This document shows positions 27,509 through 39,200 of a stretch of 64,000 nt of DNA, one piece after another; within the stretch, counting starts at the first letter, position 1; every line of letters begins with the position of its first letter. The notes below the pieces were generated by a model, which had not been told where the DNA came from, searched no databases, and worked only from the letters and a program-made list of their open reading frames with translations. Source of the stretch: Halopseudomonas pertucinogena (GTDB lineage Bacteria; Pseudomonadota; Gammaproteobacteria; Pseudomonadales; Pseudomonadaceae); contig NZ_BMNN01000006.1 in assembly GCF_014646575.1 (NCBI RefSeq), forward strand, positions 62,001-126,000, read 5' to 3'. The translations under genes were made by a program, and so were the position numbers.

Positions 27509-28420
27509 ATGCTGATTCATATTCTGGGTTCCGCTGCCGGTGGGGGTTTTCCCCAGTGGAACTGCAATTGCCGCAACTGCGACGGCTTGCGCAAGGGGCG
27601 GATCAACGCGCAGCCACGCACCCAGTCCTCGATAGCCCTGTCGGACGGTAGCGGCAACTGGATACTGTGCAACGCCTCGCCTGATATCCGTACCCAGCTG
27701 GAGCACACGCCGGTGTTGCAGCCCGGTCGCCAGCTGCGCGACACCGCGATCGGCGCGATCATCCTGATGGACAGTCAGATTGATCATACCACCGGCCTGC
27801 TCACCCTGCGCGAGGGGTGCCCGCACCAGGTGTGGTGTACCGAAATGGTGCATCAGGACCTGAGCACCGGCTTCCCGCTGTTCAGTATTCTGGATCACTG
27901 GAACGGCGGTCTGCAGTGGAACCGCATCGAGCTGGACACCGGTTTCACCATTCCAGCCTGTCCGGCCCTGCATTTTACCCCCATCCCGCTGCGCAGCGCG
28001 GCGCCGCCCTATTCACCGCACCGCCATGACCCGCACCCGGGCGACAATATCGGCCTGCTGGTACGCGACATCCAGACCGGCGGCGTGCTTTTCTACGCGC
28101 CCGGTCTGGGGCGGCCCGACGCTGCGGTGTATGACGCCATGGCGCAGGCCGACTGTCTGCTGGTCGATGGCACCCTATGGCGTGAGGACGAAATGATCCA
28201 CGTCGGCGTCGGCACCAAACTTGGCAGCGAGATGGGCCACCTGCCCCAGAGCGGCGAGGGTGGGATGATCGAGGTGCTCAGTGCTTACCCGGAAGCCCGG
28301 CGGGTGCTGACCCACATCAACAATACCAACCCGATCCTGGACGAGGACTCGCCCGAGCGCGCCGAACTGACGCGTCACGGCATCGAGGTCGCCCATGATG
28401 GCATGGTAATCACCCTGTAA
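27509..28420 (+). CDS. pqqB: PQQ biosynthesis protein PqqB
   Basis: PqqB is a metallo-beta-lactamase-fold hydroxylase that acts on the cross-linked Glu-Tyr product. The 303-residue protein has the zinc-binding CxCxxC (Cys19, 21, 24 in WNCNCRNC) and the metal-site segment [13 protein letters not shown]. The C-terminal part ends with [14 protein letters not shown]. The gene starts 58 bp after pqqA and ends 10 bp before pqqC. Confidence 0.97.
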   Translation: MLIHILGSAAGGGFPQWNCNCRNCDGLRKGRINAQPRTQSSIALSDGSGNWILCNASPDIRTQLEHTPVLQPGRQLRDTAIGAIILMDSQIDHTTGLLTLREGCPHQVWCTEMVHQDLSTGFPLFSILDHWNGGLQWNRIELDTGFTIPACPALHFTPIPLRSAAPPYSPHRHDPHPGDNIGLLVRDIQTGGVLFYAPGLGRPDAAVYDAMAQADCLLVDGTLWREDEMIHVGVGTKLGSEMGHLPQSGEGGMIEVLSAYPEARRVLTHINNTNPILDEDSPERAELTRHGIEVAHDGMVITL

Positions 28421-28430
28421 GGAGAACTGC

Positions 28431-29183
28431 GTGCCAGCTGAGCCGATGAGCCGTACGGCGTTCGAGCAGGCCCTGCGGGACAAGGGCCGGTATTACCACA
28501 TCCATCACCCGTTCCACGTTGCGATGCATGAAGGGCGCGCCTCGCCCGAGCAGATCCGCGGCTGGGTAGCCAACCGGTTCTATTACCAGATCAATATTCC
28601 GCTCAAGGATGCCGCCATCCTGGCCAACTGCGATGATGCCAAGGCCCGCCGTGAATGGGTGCAACGCATCATCGACCATGATGGCGATGCAGACGGGCAG
28701 GGCGGCATCGAGGCCTGGCTGCAGCTGGGCGAGGCCGTCGGCCTGCGCCGCGAGGAATTGCTGGATCAGCGCCATGTCTTGCCCGGCGTCCGCTTTGCCG
28801 TGGATGCCTACGTCAACTTTGCCCGCCGTGCCAACTGGCAGGAAGCGGCCAGCTCGTCACTGACCGAGCTGTTCGCACCGCAGATTCACCAGTCGCGCCT
28901 GGACAGCTGGCCGCAGCATTATCCCTGGATCGACCCGCAGGGTTACCGCTATTTCCGCACCCGCCTGGGTGAAGCGCGGCGGGACGTGGAGCATGGTCTG
29001 CGCATTACCCTGGACCATTACCAGACGCTTGAAGCGCAGCAACGCATGCTGGAGATCCTGCAGTTCAAGCTGGATGTGCTCTGGAGTATGCTCGACGCCA
29101 TGTCCATGGCTTACGAACTGGGGCGGCCGCCTTACCATACGGTAACCGACCAACCGGCCTGGCACCGGGGGATACGTCTGTGA
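28431..29183 (+). CDS. pqqC: Pyrroloquinoline-quinone synthase PqqC
   Basis: PqqC is the cofactor-free oxidase that performs the last ring closure and oxidation to PQQ. The 250-residue helical protein shows the family blocks [15 protein letters not shown] and [20 protein letters not shown]. The start is GTG 28431 with AAGGAG 6 nt upstream; an ATG 15 nt later (28446) is a less likely alternative. The stop overlaps the GTG of pqqD (GTGA). Confidence 0.97.
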   Translation: MPAEPMSRTAFEQALRDKGRYYHIHHPFHVAMHEGRASPEQIRGWVANRFYYQINIPLKDAAILANCDDAKARREWVQRIIDHDGDADGQGGIEAWLQLGEAVGLRREELLDQRHVLPGVRFAVDAYVNFARRANWQEAASSSLTELFAPQIHQSRLDSWPQHYPWIDPQGYRYFRTRLGEARRDVEHGLRITLDHYQTLEAQQRMLEILQFKLDVLWSMLDAMSMAYELGRPPYHTVTDQPAWHRGIRL

Positions 29184-29458
29184 ACGCTGTCTCGCGCACC
29201 GCCGTGCCGGCGTTCCGGCCCGGCTACCGCCTGCAGTGGGAGGCGGTGCAGAACGCCCACGTGCTGCTGTATCCAGAGGGCATGGTCAAGCTCAACGACA
29301 GCGCCGCCGAGGTGCTGCAGCGGGTCGATGGCCAGCGCACGGTGGAGGACATCATCAGCGAACTCCAGACCAAATTCCCGTCGGCACCCGAACTGGATGA
29401 CGACGTGCTGGCCTTTATCGGGGAGGCCCATGAACAACACTGGCTCCGGTTTCGCTGA
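29180..29458 (+). CDS. pqqD: PQQ peptide chaperone PqqD
   Basis: PqqD is the small winged-helix chaperone (RiPP recognition element) that binds PqqA and delivers it to PqqE. It has 92 residues with the pattern [30 protein letters not shown]. Starting with GTG inside the pqqC stop and overlapping pqqE by 29 nt, it is tightly coupled on both sides, in line with PqqD and PqqE working as a pair. Confidence 0.96.
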   Translation: MNAVSRTAVPAFRPGYRLQWEAVQNAHVLLYPEGMVKLNDSAAEVLQRVDGQRTVEDIISELQTKFPSAPELDDDVLAFIGEAHEQHWLRFR

Positions 29459-30590
29459 GCGTGCGGCACACCCCGAACAGGGGCCGCCGCTGTGGCTGCT
29501 TGCCGAGCTGACCTACCGCTGCCCGCTGCAGTGCCCCTATTGCTCCAACCCGCTGGAATTCGCCGAGCACAAGCAGGAGCTCACCACGGGCCAGTGGATC
29601 GACGTGTTCAGCCAGGCGCGGGCGCTGGGAGCGGCACAGCTGGGCTTCTCCGGCGGCGAGCCGCTGGTGCGCGACGACCTGGCCGAGCTGATTCGCGCAG
29701 CGCGGGGTATGGGCTACTACACTAACCTGATCACTTCGGGGATGGGGTTGAATCAGTCGCGTATCGACGAGTTTCTCGACGCCGGGCTGGACCACATCCA
29801 GATCAGCTTCCAGGCCTCCGACAGTGAGGTCAATAACATGCTGGCCGGCTCGCGCAAGGCCTTCGATCAGAAGCTGGCCATGGCCCGGGCAGTCAAGGCC
29901 GCCGGTTACCCCATGGTGCTGAACTTCGTTACCCATCGGCACAATATCGACCAGATCGAGAACATCATCGAACTGTGCCTGGCGCTGGAGGCGGACTTCG
30001 TCGAACTTGCCACCTGCCAGTACTATGGCTGGGCCCACCTGAACCGCGCCGGCCTGCTGCCCACCAGGGCGCAGCTGGAACACGCCGAGGCGGTCACCAA
30101 CCGCTATCGAGCCCAACTGGCGGCGGACAATCATCCGTGCAAACTGATTTTCGTCACCCCCGATTACTACGAAGAGCGCCCCAAGGGCTGCATGAATGGC
30201 TGGGGCAGCATCTTTCTCACCATTACGCCGGATGGCACGGCCCTGCCGTGTCACAGCGCACGCCAGCTGCCGATCAGCTTTCCCAGTGTGAAGGAGCAGA
30301 GCCTGGGTCATATCTGGTATGACTCCTTCGGCTTCAATCACTTCCGCGGTGATGACTGGATGCAGGAGCCCTGTCGATCCTGCCCGGAAAAGCATCTGGA
30401 TTTCGGCGGCTGCCGCTGTCAGGCCTACCTGCTGACCGGCGACGCGGCCCAGGCCGACCCGGTGTGCAGCAAGTCGCCACATCATCACAGGATCCTGGCC
30501 GCCCGTACCGAAGCGGAACAGCCCCAACCAGCCGTCGAGGAACTGACCTTTCGCAATGAACGCAACTCTCGCATCATCTGCCGCAGCTGA
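29430..30590 (+). CDS. pqqE: Radical SAM PqqA peptide cyclase PqqE
   Basis: PqqE forms the carbon-carbon bond between Glu and Tyr of PqqA. The radical SAM cluster motif CxxxCxxC is Cys31, 35 and 38 ([10 protein letters not shown]). The C-terminal SPASM region contains auxiliary cluster cysteines ([24 protein letters not shown]). ATG 29430 (MNNTGSGF) has GGGAGG close upstream; 386 residues is normal. It overlaps pqqD by 29 nt and the next peptidase gene by 35 nt. Confidence 0.97.
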   Translation: MNNTGSGFAERAAHPEQGPPLWLLAELTYRCPLQCPYCSNPLEFAEHKQELTTGQWIDVFSQARALGAAQLGFSGGEPLVRDDLAELIRAARGMGYYTNLITSGMGLNQSRIDEFLDAGLDHIQISFQASDSEVNNMLAGSRKAFDQKLAMARAVKAAGYPMVLNFVTHRHNIDQIENIIELCLALEADFVELATCQYYGWAHLNRAGLLPTRAQLEHAEAVTNRYRAQLAADNHPCKLIFVTPDYYEERPKGCMNGWGSIFLTITPDGTALPCHSARQLPISFPSVKEQSLGHIWYDSFGFNHFRGDDWMQEPCRSCPEKHLDFGGCRCQAYLLTGDAAQADPVCSKSPHHHRILAARTEAEQPQPAVEELTFRNERNSRIICRS

Positions 30591-32436
30591 GCGGGCAGGG
30601 TACTGGCCGAGTGATTTCTCCGCCGCTGCGGCCGTCGCGGCGGGCACGGATTATGCCGACCTGGTCTGTGACGAACAGCGGTTGCTGTGGGTGCAGTTCA
30701 TGCCTGACGAAGGCCGCAATGTCGTGGTGGAATCGACGCCCCGTGGGACCAGACACCTGACGCCGCCCGGGTACAGCGTGCGCAGCCGGGTGTACGAATA
30801 CGGCGGTGGCGCGATCTGCCTGGCCGGTAACAATCTGATATTTGTCAACGAGGCAGACCAGCAGCTCTATAACCAGTCGCTGGCCGACCTTGGATGCACA
30901 TCTCTTACATCCCGTCCCGGGTGCCGCTACGGCGGTTTGACTTTCGATCCGCAACGCCAGCGGGTCATCGCCGTGGAGGAAGAGCATGCCGAGAGAGAGG
31001 TCATCCACCGTCTGGTGGCGATCAACCTGCAAGGCCAGCGGCAGTTGCTGGCTGAAGGAAGTGATTTCTACAACAGCCCCTGCCTGAGCCCCGACGGCCA
31101 GCGCCTGGCCTGGATCGAGTGGCAACGCCCCGCATTGCCCTGGATCGACAGCACACTGTGCTGGGCCCAGCTGGACAGCACAGGGGTACCCGTACAGGTT
31201 CAGCGCATGGGGCAGGGCGAAGCCGTACAACAGCCCCTGTTCGATAGTGAAGGGGGACTCCTGTGCCTGACGGATCGCTGTGGCTACTGGCGACCCTGGC
31301 GGCAGTCTGACGACCATCAGTGGCACCCACTGCCTTCGCACGAGGCAGACCACGCGCCCGGGCCCTGGCAGCTGCAACCCCGACACTTCCTCCCATTGCC
31401 GGGAGGCTGGCTGGCTTTGAGCTGGAGCGATGAGGGCTATGGCCGGCTGGAGCTGCGCCACCCCGAGCGTGGCGAGGTCAGATCCGTTGCTCCGGAGTAC
31501 ACCCGGTTCCGCGCTCTGACCCATGACTCCACGGCACTTTTCTGCGTAGCCAGTGGACCGGATTGCAGTGCCGCAGTGCTGCGCATTGCGCTGGCTGGCG
31601 GAAAGGTGCAGGTGCTGGCGCAAGCTGGCAGCACACTGGCGCCGGAAGAAATTTCCCGCCCCGAGCCCTTGCGCTATCTCACCGCGCACCAGGAGACCGC
31701 CCACGGCTTCTTTTATCCTCCACGCAATAGCCGCGCCGCACTGGCCCCGGGGGAACTTCCGCCGCTGGTGATCTTCACCCACGGTGGCCCCACCTCAGCC
31801 TGCTATCCGGTACTGGATAACCGCATCCAGTTCTGGACCCAGCGCGGCTTTGCCGTGGCGGACCTCAATTATCGGGGCAGCGTCGGCTTCGGTCGCGCTT
31901 ACCGTCAGCGCCTTCGGGAGAACTGGGGCGTGACCGACGTGGAGGATGTGCTGGCTGCCATTGACCATCTTGTCGAGCAGCAACTGATCGATCCTGAGCG
32001 GGTGTTCATCCGGGGCCAGAGCGCCGGTGGGTTTACCAGCCTCAACAGTCTGGTACGGGCGAGTGGGCGCTTCCGGGCGGCGGCCAGTCTCTACGGTGTG
32101 AGCGATCTCTTGCAGCTACGGAGCGTGACTCACAAATTCGAGGCGGATTATATCGACTGGCTGGTAGGAGACCCGCTTCGCCATGACGACCGTTACTGGC
32201 AGCGGTCGCCTTTGGCACAGGCCGGCGCCATCCGGACGCCGGTTATCTTTTTCCAGGGAGGCAGGGACGCTGTGGTGCTTCCGGAGCAAACCGAGCAGAT
32301 GGTAAACGCGTTGAAGGACCAGGGCGTGCCTGTGGAGTGCGTGACATTTGCCGAAGAACGGCATGGCTTTCGACGCCCTGAAAACCTCGAAATCGTTCTC
32401 GAAATGGAATTGCGTTTCTATCGTAACTACATGTGA
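30556..32436 (+). CDS. pqqM: S9 family peptidase of the PQQ cluster
   Basis: This prolyl-oligopeptidase-like enzyme has 626 residues: an N-terminal beta-propeller (about 1-380) and a C-terminal alpha/beta-hydrolase. The triad is Ser489 (GQSAGG), Asp571 (GGRDAVV) and His603 (EERHGF). Homologues at the end of Pseudomonas pqq operons are called PqqM or PqqH and may trim PqqA-derived peptides, though this is not firmly shown. No signal peptide is seen, so it is cytoplasmic. The start lies inside the end of pqqE. It is followed 37 bp later by pqqF. Confidence 0.85.
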   Translation: MNATLASSAAAERAGYWPSDFSAAAAVAAGTDYADLVCDEQRLLWVQFMPDEGRNVVVESTPRGTRHLTPPGYSVRSRVYEYGGGAICLAGNNLIFVNEADQQLYNQSLADLGCTSLTSRPGCRYGGLTFDPQRQRVIAVEEEHAEREVIHRLVAINLQGQRQLLAEGSDFYNSPCLSPDGQRLAWIEWQRPALPWIDSTLCWAQLDSTGVPVQVQRMGQGEAVQQPLFDSEGGLLCLTDRCGYWRPWRQSDDHQWHPLPSHEADHAPGPWQLQPRHFLPLPGGWLALSWSDEGYGRLELRHPERGEVRSVAPEYTRFRALTHDSTALFCVASGPDCSAAVLRIALAGGKVQVLAQAGSTLAPEEISRPEPLRYLTAHQETAHGFFYPPRNSRAALAPGELPPLVIFTHGGPTSACYPVLDNRIQFWTQRGFAVADLNYRGSVGFGRAYRQRLRENWGVTDVEDVLAAIDHLVEQQLIDPERVFIRGQSAGGFTSLNSLVRASGRFRAAASLYGVSDLLQLRSVTHKFEADYIDWLVGDPLRHDDRYWQRSPLAQAGAIRTPVIFFQGGRDAVVLPEQTEQMVNALKDQGVPVECVTFAEERHGFRRPENLEIVLEMELRFYRNYM

Positions 32437-32473
32437 AATATAAATTAATCCGCAATTTAACCCTGATATCGTT

Positions 32474-35083
32474 GTGCCGAAAATGCAGACACTGACGCTC
32501 CCCCGCACCCCTGATGACGGGCGTGACTATCAGCTTCTCCGTTCACCGGGCGGGTTGCTGTGTCTGCTGGTCCGCGAGCCTCACGCCGATGCGGCCGGCT
32601 GTGTATTCCAGTTTGGCGTCGGCAGTCACGATGAGCCTTCAGAGTGGCCCGGGCTGGCTCACCTGCTGGAACACATGCTGTTCATGGGCTCGGCGGATCA
32701 CCCCCAGCCCGGTTCGTTTCCGCAGCTTGTCAGCCAATGGTCGGGGCGCTTCAATGCCAGCACCGCGCCCGAGCGGACGCGCTACCATTTCAGCGTCAAC
32801 CCCGCCGGGTTGGAACCCTGCCTGGCCCAGCTGACGGATATGCTGGTCGCGCCTCTGTTTGCTGCTGATGCCGTCGAGGCGGAACGTCAGGTGATCGATG
32901 CGGAATTCCATACCCGGCTGGCGGATGCCGCCTTGCACGAGCAGGCGGTATTGGCCTGCGTGGTCCAGCCGGATCATCCCCTGAGCCGTTTCAGCGCTGG
33001 CAATGCACGCAGCCTCGCGGGAGAACCCCGGGTATTGGCCCAGGCGCTTCGGCAGTTTCATGTTGAGCATTACCGCGCCGGCAATGGTTGTCTGCTCATG
33101 CATGCACCGCAGCCCATGAAAGAGCTGGTAGCGCTGGCGCAGCGGGCCGCCGAGCGCCTGCCGACCGGACCGGCTGCCCAGCGAACTGAGGCTGCATCGC
33201 TTTTGGCACCGCAGAAACTGCCCGGTATGCTGAGGTGGCAGAGCCCGGGGCGCGAGCAGCCCCATCTTCTTCTGTTCGAGCTGGAAGGGGTTCACACCGG
33301 TGAGGGGCAGCAGGCCGTGCGCTGGCTGTGTGAATGGTTGGCCAGCCCCGCGCCGGCGGGTGGCCTGGGCTGGCTGCGCCATCGGGGCCTTGCTGCGGAG
33401 TTGCGGGTGGATGTGCAGCGCTACCGGAACAAGCGGTCCCTGCTGCGTTTGGAAATCGAACCGCTGGACAGGGCGGAAGAGCCTGTCGGGCTGCTGAACG
33501 CCTTGTTCTCCTGGCTGGCTGCGCTGAGGGCTACGCCCAGCCGGGAATGGCCGCAGGCTGCCCGGCAGCAATTGGAGGATCAGGCTTTCGCCGCCGGGCC
33601 CCAGGGCGAACTGCTGCCCTGGCTTGCCTCCCTGGGGGAACGCCTGCTCCACGAGCCCGCCGAACAGATCCTCGAAAGTATAGGCCGGTGGGCCGGGCTG
33701 GAGGAGGGCACCTGGCGAAATCTGCTTGATCAGCTGGAGCCAGCTCGCCTGTTACTCGCATGTAGCCAGCAGGGCGAAGCGGGACTGCCGCAGCGCGCAC
33801 CCTGGACCGATACCGCCTATAGATACGAACCCCTGCACGTACCGCTCGCCCCGACCTGGAATGACAGTCTCAATGAGGCAGACTGGCCTGTATGGTCTCC
33901 GGCGATGCCGGAGCAGGCGGCGCGCACTGAATCTGACCCCATACCGGGCGTGAGGGAAATCCCTGTTCCGTACCGGTTGGCGGCGGCAGAGGGAACAGGC
34001 TCGGAAACCACACGCATCGCCTGGTGCTGGCCAGTCGAACAGCTGGACCGCGATCAGGGGGAGCGCCTGCAAGCCTTGTGGTCACTCCAACTGGAACCGC
34101 TGAACAACTGGATGAGCGCCACTGGCATTCGTCATCTGTGGAGCAATAGCCCCGGTGTCATATCGCTGGAGCTGCAGGGGCCATCCCAGTCGCTTCCGCT
34201 TGGCTTGGTTGCAGCGCTGGAAGCGCTCAAGGCCCCGGACGATGAAGCACTTCAGAGACTGGCCGAACACCGCTACCAGACGGTGATGAAGGAGCGCGAC
34301 CATGCCTTGCCAGCCTACCGGTTGCTGGATGAGCTGGATGCACTCATCTGCCGCGGCACTCCCCACAGCGCTCGTGAAGCTGCCGCCACCCAGCCAGCTG
34401 GCCATCCCCAGATCGCCTGGTTATACCCCGCCGCCTGGGCAGCCGGAGAACGCCAGCCTGTTGCCGCTGCGCTGGCAAGCCTCCGTGTGGCCCACGCGTT
34501 TCGTTGGCACCCGCCGGCGCCAAGGCGGCTGGGGCAGGGCACTGAAGCCATCGAAGTAGGGTGTCGGCACGCCGATCGAGCGCAGATTCTCTATTGCCAG
34601 GGCGACAGCGACTCGGTGGCCGATCTGGCTGGCTGGCAGCTCCTGCACCAGCACATCAGCGCCTCTTTTTTTGACCAGTTGCGCACCCGTCGGCAACTGG
34701 GTTATTGGGTAGTGGCCCGTTACCATGAGGTGGCCGGCGTGCCCGGCCTGATTCTGCTGGTGCAGTCGCCCAGTCATGATCATGAAGCGATCTCCAATGC
34801 CATTGACGAGTGGCTGGCCAGCGAACACGCGCGCCTGTCAGCTCTGCCATTTGCTCAGGTGCAGAGCCAGGCGCGTCGGCTGGCAGACCATCTGCGAACC
34901 CAGGTGCAGTCCGATGCGGGGCGCAGTGAGCTGGCCTGGGCCCGGGCGTTGAGTTTGCCGTACGCGACGGTGCTGGAACAGTGTGCCGCATTGGAGCAGT
35001 TGACTACGGAGCAATGGTCGCAGGTCCGGGAAGGCTGGCTGGAAAAGCCGCGGCGTTTGCATTTGCTGAGCCGACAGATTTAA
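32474..35083 (+). CDS. pqqF: M16 zinc peptidase PqqF
   Basis: PqqF is a pitrilysin/insulysin-type protease thought to open or release the modified PqqA peptide. The inverted zinc motif HxxEH is His63, Glu66 and His67 (HLLEH), and the third ligand is probably Glu144 (ERQVIDAEF). The 869 residues contain two M16 halves; the second (from about 500) lacks the zinc motif, as usual. The start is GTG 32474; ATG 32483 is an alternative. In many pseudomonads pqqF precedes pqqA, whereas here it closes the cluster. The 3' end overlaps the converging haemoglobin gene by 4 bp. Confidence 0.92.
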   Translation: MPKMQTLTLPRTPDDGRDYQLLRSPGGLLCLLVREPHADAAGCVFQFGVGSHDEPSEWPGLAHLLEHMLFMGSADHPQPGSFPQLVSQWSGRFNASTAPERTRYHFSVNPAGLEPCLAQLTDMLVAPLFAADAVEAERQVIDAEFHTRLADAALHEQAVLACVVQPDHPLSRFSAGNARSLAGEPRVLAQALRQFHVEHYRAGNGCLLMHAPQPMKELVALAQRAAERLPTGPAAQRTEAASLLAPQKLPGMLRWQSPGREQPHLLLFELEGVHTGEGQQAVRWLCEWLASPAPAGGLGWLRHRGLAAELRVDVQRYRNKRSLLRLEIEPLDRAEEPVGLLNALFSWLAALRATPSREWPQAARQQLEDQAFAAGPQGELLPWLASLGERLLHEPAEQILESIGRWAGLEEGTWRNLLDQLEPARLLLACSQQGEAGLPQRAPWTDTAYRYEPLHVPLAPTWNDSLNEADWPVWSPAMPEQAARTESDPIPGVREIPVPYRLAAAEGTGSETTRIAWCWPVEQLDRDQGERLQALWSLQLEPLNNWMSATGIRHLWSNSPGVISLELQGPSQSLPLGLVAALEALKAPDDEALQRLAEHRYQTVMKERDHALPAYRLLDELDALICRGTPHSAREAAATQPAGHPQIAWLYPAAWAAGERQPVAAALASLRVAHAFRWHPPAPRRLGQGTEAIEVGCRHADRAQILYCQGDSDSVADLAGWQLLHQHISASFFDQLRTRRQLGYWVVARYHEVAGVPGLILLVQSPSHDHEAISNAIDEWLASEHARLSALPFAQVQSQARRLADHLRTQVQSDAGRSELAWARALSLPYATVLEQCAALEQLTTEQWSQVREGWLEKPRRLHLLSRQI

Positions 35084-35520
35084 GACGGGCGTTCTGGCGT
35101 CGTTTTGCGTTGTACGGCGACAATACGCTCGGCGGGCACACGCAGCTGCCGCAGCAGATATTCCTTGAATTCGGGTGCATAGGGCTGCAGGTCAATCGCC
35201 TGGGCCATGCAGCCGATCCAGGCATCACGCTCGGCATCGCCGATCGGCCAGCTGGCATGGAACATGGGAATGCTGATCGAGCCATAACGCTCCTGAAACA
35301 GCTTGGGCCCGCCAAGCCAGCCACTGAGAAAGCAGGCGAGCTTGTCGCGTGATTCGGTCAGGTCCTCACGATGCATCTGCCTGATCGTGCGGGCTGGCTC
35401 CCAGGTATCCATGATCCGGTAGAAATCATCGACCAGCCGGCGGATGCCCTCGATGCCACCGGCAGCTCTGTACGAGGCGTCGGCTGTACCAAAAAGTGGC
35501 GGCGAAGGGGTCATTGTCAT
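35080..35520 (-). CDS. Group II truncated haemoglobin
   Basis: This 146-residue haem protein has a two-over-two globin fold. Likely key residues are Phe33-Tyr34 at the B9/B10 positions, the proximal His88 (PMFHASWPIG) and Trp101 at G8, a mark of group II. Such globins handle O2, NO or peroxide. ATG 35520 has GGAG 7 nt upstream; an in-frame start at 35556 would add 12 residues. An extended -10 (TGCTAGAAT) lies about 25 nt upstream. It is downstream of tpx on the same strand and converges with pqqF. Confidence 0.88.
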   Translation of the reverse strand: MTMTPSPPLFGTADASYRAAGGIEGIRRLVDDFYRIMDTWEPARTIRQMHREDLTESRDKLACFLSGWLGGPKLFQERYGSISIPMFHASWPIGDAERDAWIGCMAQAIDLQPYAPEFKEYLLRQLRVPAERIVAVQRKTTPERPS

Positions 35521-35594
35521 GCTGAACTCCAGAGGCTCGGAGCTGCATTCTAGCAAATGGGAGGATGGTCTGGGTCAGATAATACGCGATTTAA

Positions 35595-35610
35595 CATAAT
35601 ATCGATTATG
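35595..35610. repeat. Inverted repeat upstream of truncated haemoglobin
   Basis: CATAAT-ATCG-ATTATG lies about 75 bp before the haemoglobin start codon, in AT-rich DNA just upstream of its predicted promoter. It could be an operator. It does not match the Anr or Fur consensus well. Confidence 0.35.
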
Positions 35611-35702
35611 CGAACTCGCACGTCAGGATGGTTCAGGCCCACGAGCTGGCGCTGACCCTGAGATACAGCCGTATCCCAGGGTGCACATGCATGAAGCGCC
35701 GG

Positions 35703-36203
35703 TCAGGACAGTGCAGCGAGCGCCTTCTCGTAATCCGGCTCCTGGCCGATTTCCGAAACCAGTTCGCTGTGCAGGACCTTGTCGTTTTCATCCAGCACCA
35801 CAACCGCGCGTGCGGTGAGCCCGGCCATGGGACCATCCTCAATGGCAACGCCGTAGTTGCGGATGAACTCGGCGCCCCGCAGCGTGGACAGGTTGACGAC
35901 GTTCTCCAGGCCTTCCGCTGCGCAGAAACGCGCCTGGGCAAACGGCAGGTCCGCGGAGATGCACAGGACGACGGTATTGGGCACATTACCCGCCTTGGTG
36001 TTGAAAGTACGTACCGAGGTGGCACAGGTCGGCGTGTCAACGCTGGGGAAAATGTTCAGGATCTTGCGCTTGCCCGCGTAGGACGACAGGCTTACGTCGG
36101 ACAGATCCTGGGCTACCAGGCTGAACGCCGGTGCCTGATCGCCGGCCTTGGGAAAGGTGCCGCCAACGCTTACCGGGTTACCACGCAGTGTTACTTGAGA
36201 CAT
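35703..36203 (-). CDS. tpx: Thiol peroxidase (2-Cys peroxiredoxin)
   Basis: Tpx reduces hydrogen and organic peroxides with electrons from thioredoxin. Of 166 residues, peroxidatic Cys60 lies in [14 protein letters not shown] and resolving Cys94 in [11 protein letters not shown], the Tpx-type spacing. AAAGGAG lies 8 nt before the ATG. It starts 31 bp after tamB on the same strand and may be read from the tamAB transcript. A downstream hairpin (35655-35682, 12-bp stem with one mismatch) could end the message. Confidence 0.97.
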   Translation of the reverse strand: MSQVTLRGNPVSVGGTFPKAGDQAPAFSLVAQDLSDVSLSSYAGKRKILNIFPSVDTPTCATSVRTFNTKAGNVPNTVVLCISADLPFAQARFCAAEGLENVVNLSTLRGAEFIRNYGVAIEDGPMAGLTARAVVVLDENDKVLHSELVSEIGQEPDYEKALAALS

Positions 36204-36234
36204 GCTTGAAGCTCCTTTGAGGCTCGCAGATGCA

Positions 36235-39200
36235 TCAGAAGTCGATGCGATAGAAGAAGTCCAGAGAGCTGGCCAGGCCGCCCACGGCTTCCAGGTATAA
36301 ACGCCTGGTCAGATCGTAGCGCAGTGCAAGCTGGTTTGCCTGCTCGAATACGCCTACCCCGTAGCGCAGGCTCAGCTTCTCGGTGATATATCCGGTAGCC
36401 ACCACGCTGGTGGTCATGCCGCTGCCTTCGGTGTCCAGCTGGAAGTCGTCGATACCCAGCGAACTGGCGATGTTCTGTGCCAGCGGTGTACTGCCGGCCA
36501 TGCCCAGGGCCAGTGCGGCCTGCCCCAGCAGGTTGCTGTCACCCGTGTCGGCGCCCAGGGGCCGTCCAAGAATCAGGTACGCCAGGGCCTGCTCCTGGGC
36601 CATCGCCGGCTCGGCAAAGACTTCCGACAGCGGCGCGTCTGCCGGGCCGCTCAGGCGCAGGCCGGCCACCACGTCGTCCACCCGCCGTATGGCTTCGATA
36701 TCCAGGTAGGGTTTGCTCAGCGGGCCGGCGAAGAGTATCTGCGCGCGGCGCAGCTCCAGACGCTGGCCGTAACCGCGGAAGCGTCCGTCAAGAATGTTCA
36801 GGTCGCCGGCCGCGGTGAGGTTTTCACGCACCCGCAACATGCCGCTCAGCCGACCGCTGAGGCCGAATCCGCTGAAGTGCAGTTGATCGCCCACCACCAG
36901 CTGGATGTCCGCGTTGATGCCCATCGGCAGGGCTTCCTGCTGTTCCGGTTCAGCCCCGACGATCACCGTATCCGGGGAGACGCGCACTGCAGCAGGTGGC
37001 AGCTCGCGGACGGTGATTTCCCCTTCGGGAATGGCGATACTTCCGGTGAGGCTCAGGTTGTTGTCGAGCAGGCCTATGTGCAGGTCCGGACTGGCCCGCA
37101 GATCGGCATAGGGTGCCACCCGTATCGGCAGGTCCTGGCCAGTGAGCGACACATCCACATGCAGGTCGGGAGCCCAGCCGCCCTGACCGGTGAGCCTCCC
37201 CTGCCCCTCGCCGCTGTTCCAGCGGCCATCAATGTCGGCACGCTGACCATCGATTCCCACCACTACCTGCAACTGCTCGAAGCTCACCGGCAGTTCCGGT
37301 CCGCTGATCGTGGCATCGCTCAGACGAATCTCGCCCTCCACAAGCGGCTCGGTCAGGGTGCCGGCGAGCTGGCCGCGGCCCACCAGCTTGCCGGTGAGGC
37401 GCTCCACCTGAGGCAGGAATGGCCGCAGGATATCCAGTTGCACGTTGTCCAGCAGAAAGCGGCCCTGCAGCTGTTGGTCGCCGCTGGGGTCATCGATGTC
37501 AGCCTCCACATTGAGGTTACCCAGACCGTTGCTGATCAGCTGCAGGCGGGTCTGTGCACGGCGGGGCTGCAGGTCCGCGTTCAGCTCGAGGAGATCGTAT
37601 GGCAATTCAAGCTGCTGCTCGGGGTGGCTGACGCTGATTTCGCCACCACGGCTGCTTACGAGCACGTTACCAGTGGGCGCGGCGCCGGCGTTCTGCTCCA
37701 GACGCGCCTCGGCATTGAGGGTGCCTTCCCAGCTGAAGTCGTCCGGCAGCCAGGCCTGCAGCGATGACAGAGGGAAGTTGCGCAGTTCCAGATCCAGTCT
37801 GCGGTCCGGCAACAACCGCTGCTCGCCATTGAAGCAGAGCGCGCTCGCGAGGTGGCTCCAGCAATGTGCGCCCAGGCGAAGCTCGCCGTTGCCCTGGTGA
37901 TAGCTCAGCGCAGCCGGATCCTGCAACTGCCAGTACATTTCTTCAACGGCGATATTGGCTGACGTCAGTCGACCGCGCCACCGCTCATCCGATATGGCGC
38001 CGGAAAGCCGCAGATCCAGTTCGACCAGGCCGTTCTGGAGGTCCGCCGCGACAATGTGCGAAGCGCGGTCCCCCTCTGCCGAGAGGCTGAGGTCACCAAG
38101 GCGGGTATCACCGTTGCGCATTCGCGATGCGGTCAGGTTCAGCGAGCCAGCCAGGCGGTCATCGAGGGTCAGGCGCCCTGTCGCCCTCATTTCCGACATG
38201 GCGAAGGCCTCGAAAGCCAGGCGCCGGGCTTCGAGTTCCGTCCTGACAACCGGTGCGCTTGCCGGCCCTGCGGCGGAAACGCTGCCGGTCATCTCTCCAC
38301 CCAGCCCGGGCCACAGCGTGTGCAGAGCCGGGAGCCGGATGTCCAGGTCAGCCCTCACGTCCTCGCCCCAATGCCCTGCCCCGGTGATGCGGTTCTCCCC
38401 CTGTCGCAGCTGCAGTTCCATCAGCTGCCAGCGGTCCGCATTACCGGCCAGCGAGCCGGACAGCGCCAGAGGCTGACGGCGCAGAGTGCCGGCGATATCC
38501 CAGCCGGCGGACAGCTCAAGCTCCCCCTCTCGCAGTGAACCGCGGCTTCGGATCGGCCCGGTGAGCGCGCCGGGGAGCTGACTGACAAACCACTGCGGAT
38601 TCAGCTCGTGCAACATCAGGTCGGCATCCCAGCTGAGCCCGCCGGCCAGACCAATGACGGCCTCGCCTTCAAGGCGACCGCCTGGCGTTTCGAGCCGGAG
38701 TGGCGCCAGGGTCATCTGATCGGCGGTGCCTGCCAGGGCGAGTTCCAGCTCGGCTGTATGCTCGCCGACACCGCTGAGTCTGGCGCGCAGATCCGATACA
38801 AACTCGTCGCCGCGCAGCTGGCCCCGGGCGCTGATCTGGTGCAGCTGGAGGTCGCCGACCGGCTGCGGATACAGCCACTGCCAGGGGAATTCCTGCATCT
38901 CCAGCCGGGCATCCGCAGCGAGAACCTCATCCCAGTGCGCGTTGGCGGAGAGCACCAGAGCGCGTTCGGGCTGCTCTACCACGTGAAGTCGCAGGTTAAG
39001 ATCGGACAGCTCGGTGAGGCTGACACGACCGCCCAGTTGCAGGGCGACATCACCGCCCTCGCCTGCCAGACGTGATCGTCCTGCAAGGCCGATGCCGGAT
39101 TCCAGATCCCCCTGTGCTTCCAGCATCACGTCGTGCAGGGTGAGAGTATCCGGCAGGGTCTGCAGCGCCAGAAACGCGTCCCCCTGCCAGCGGGCCTGCA

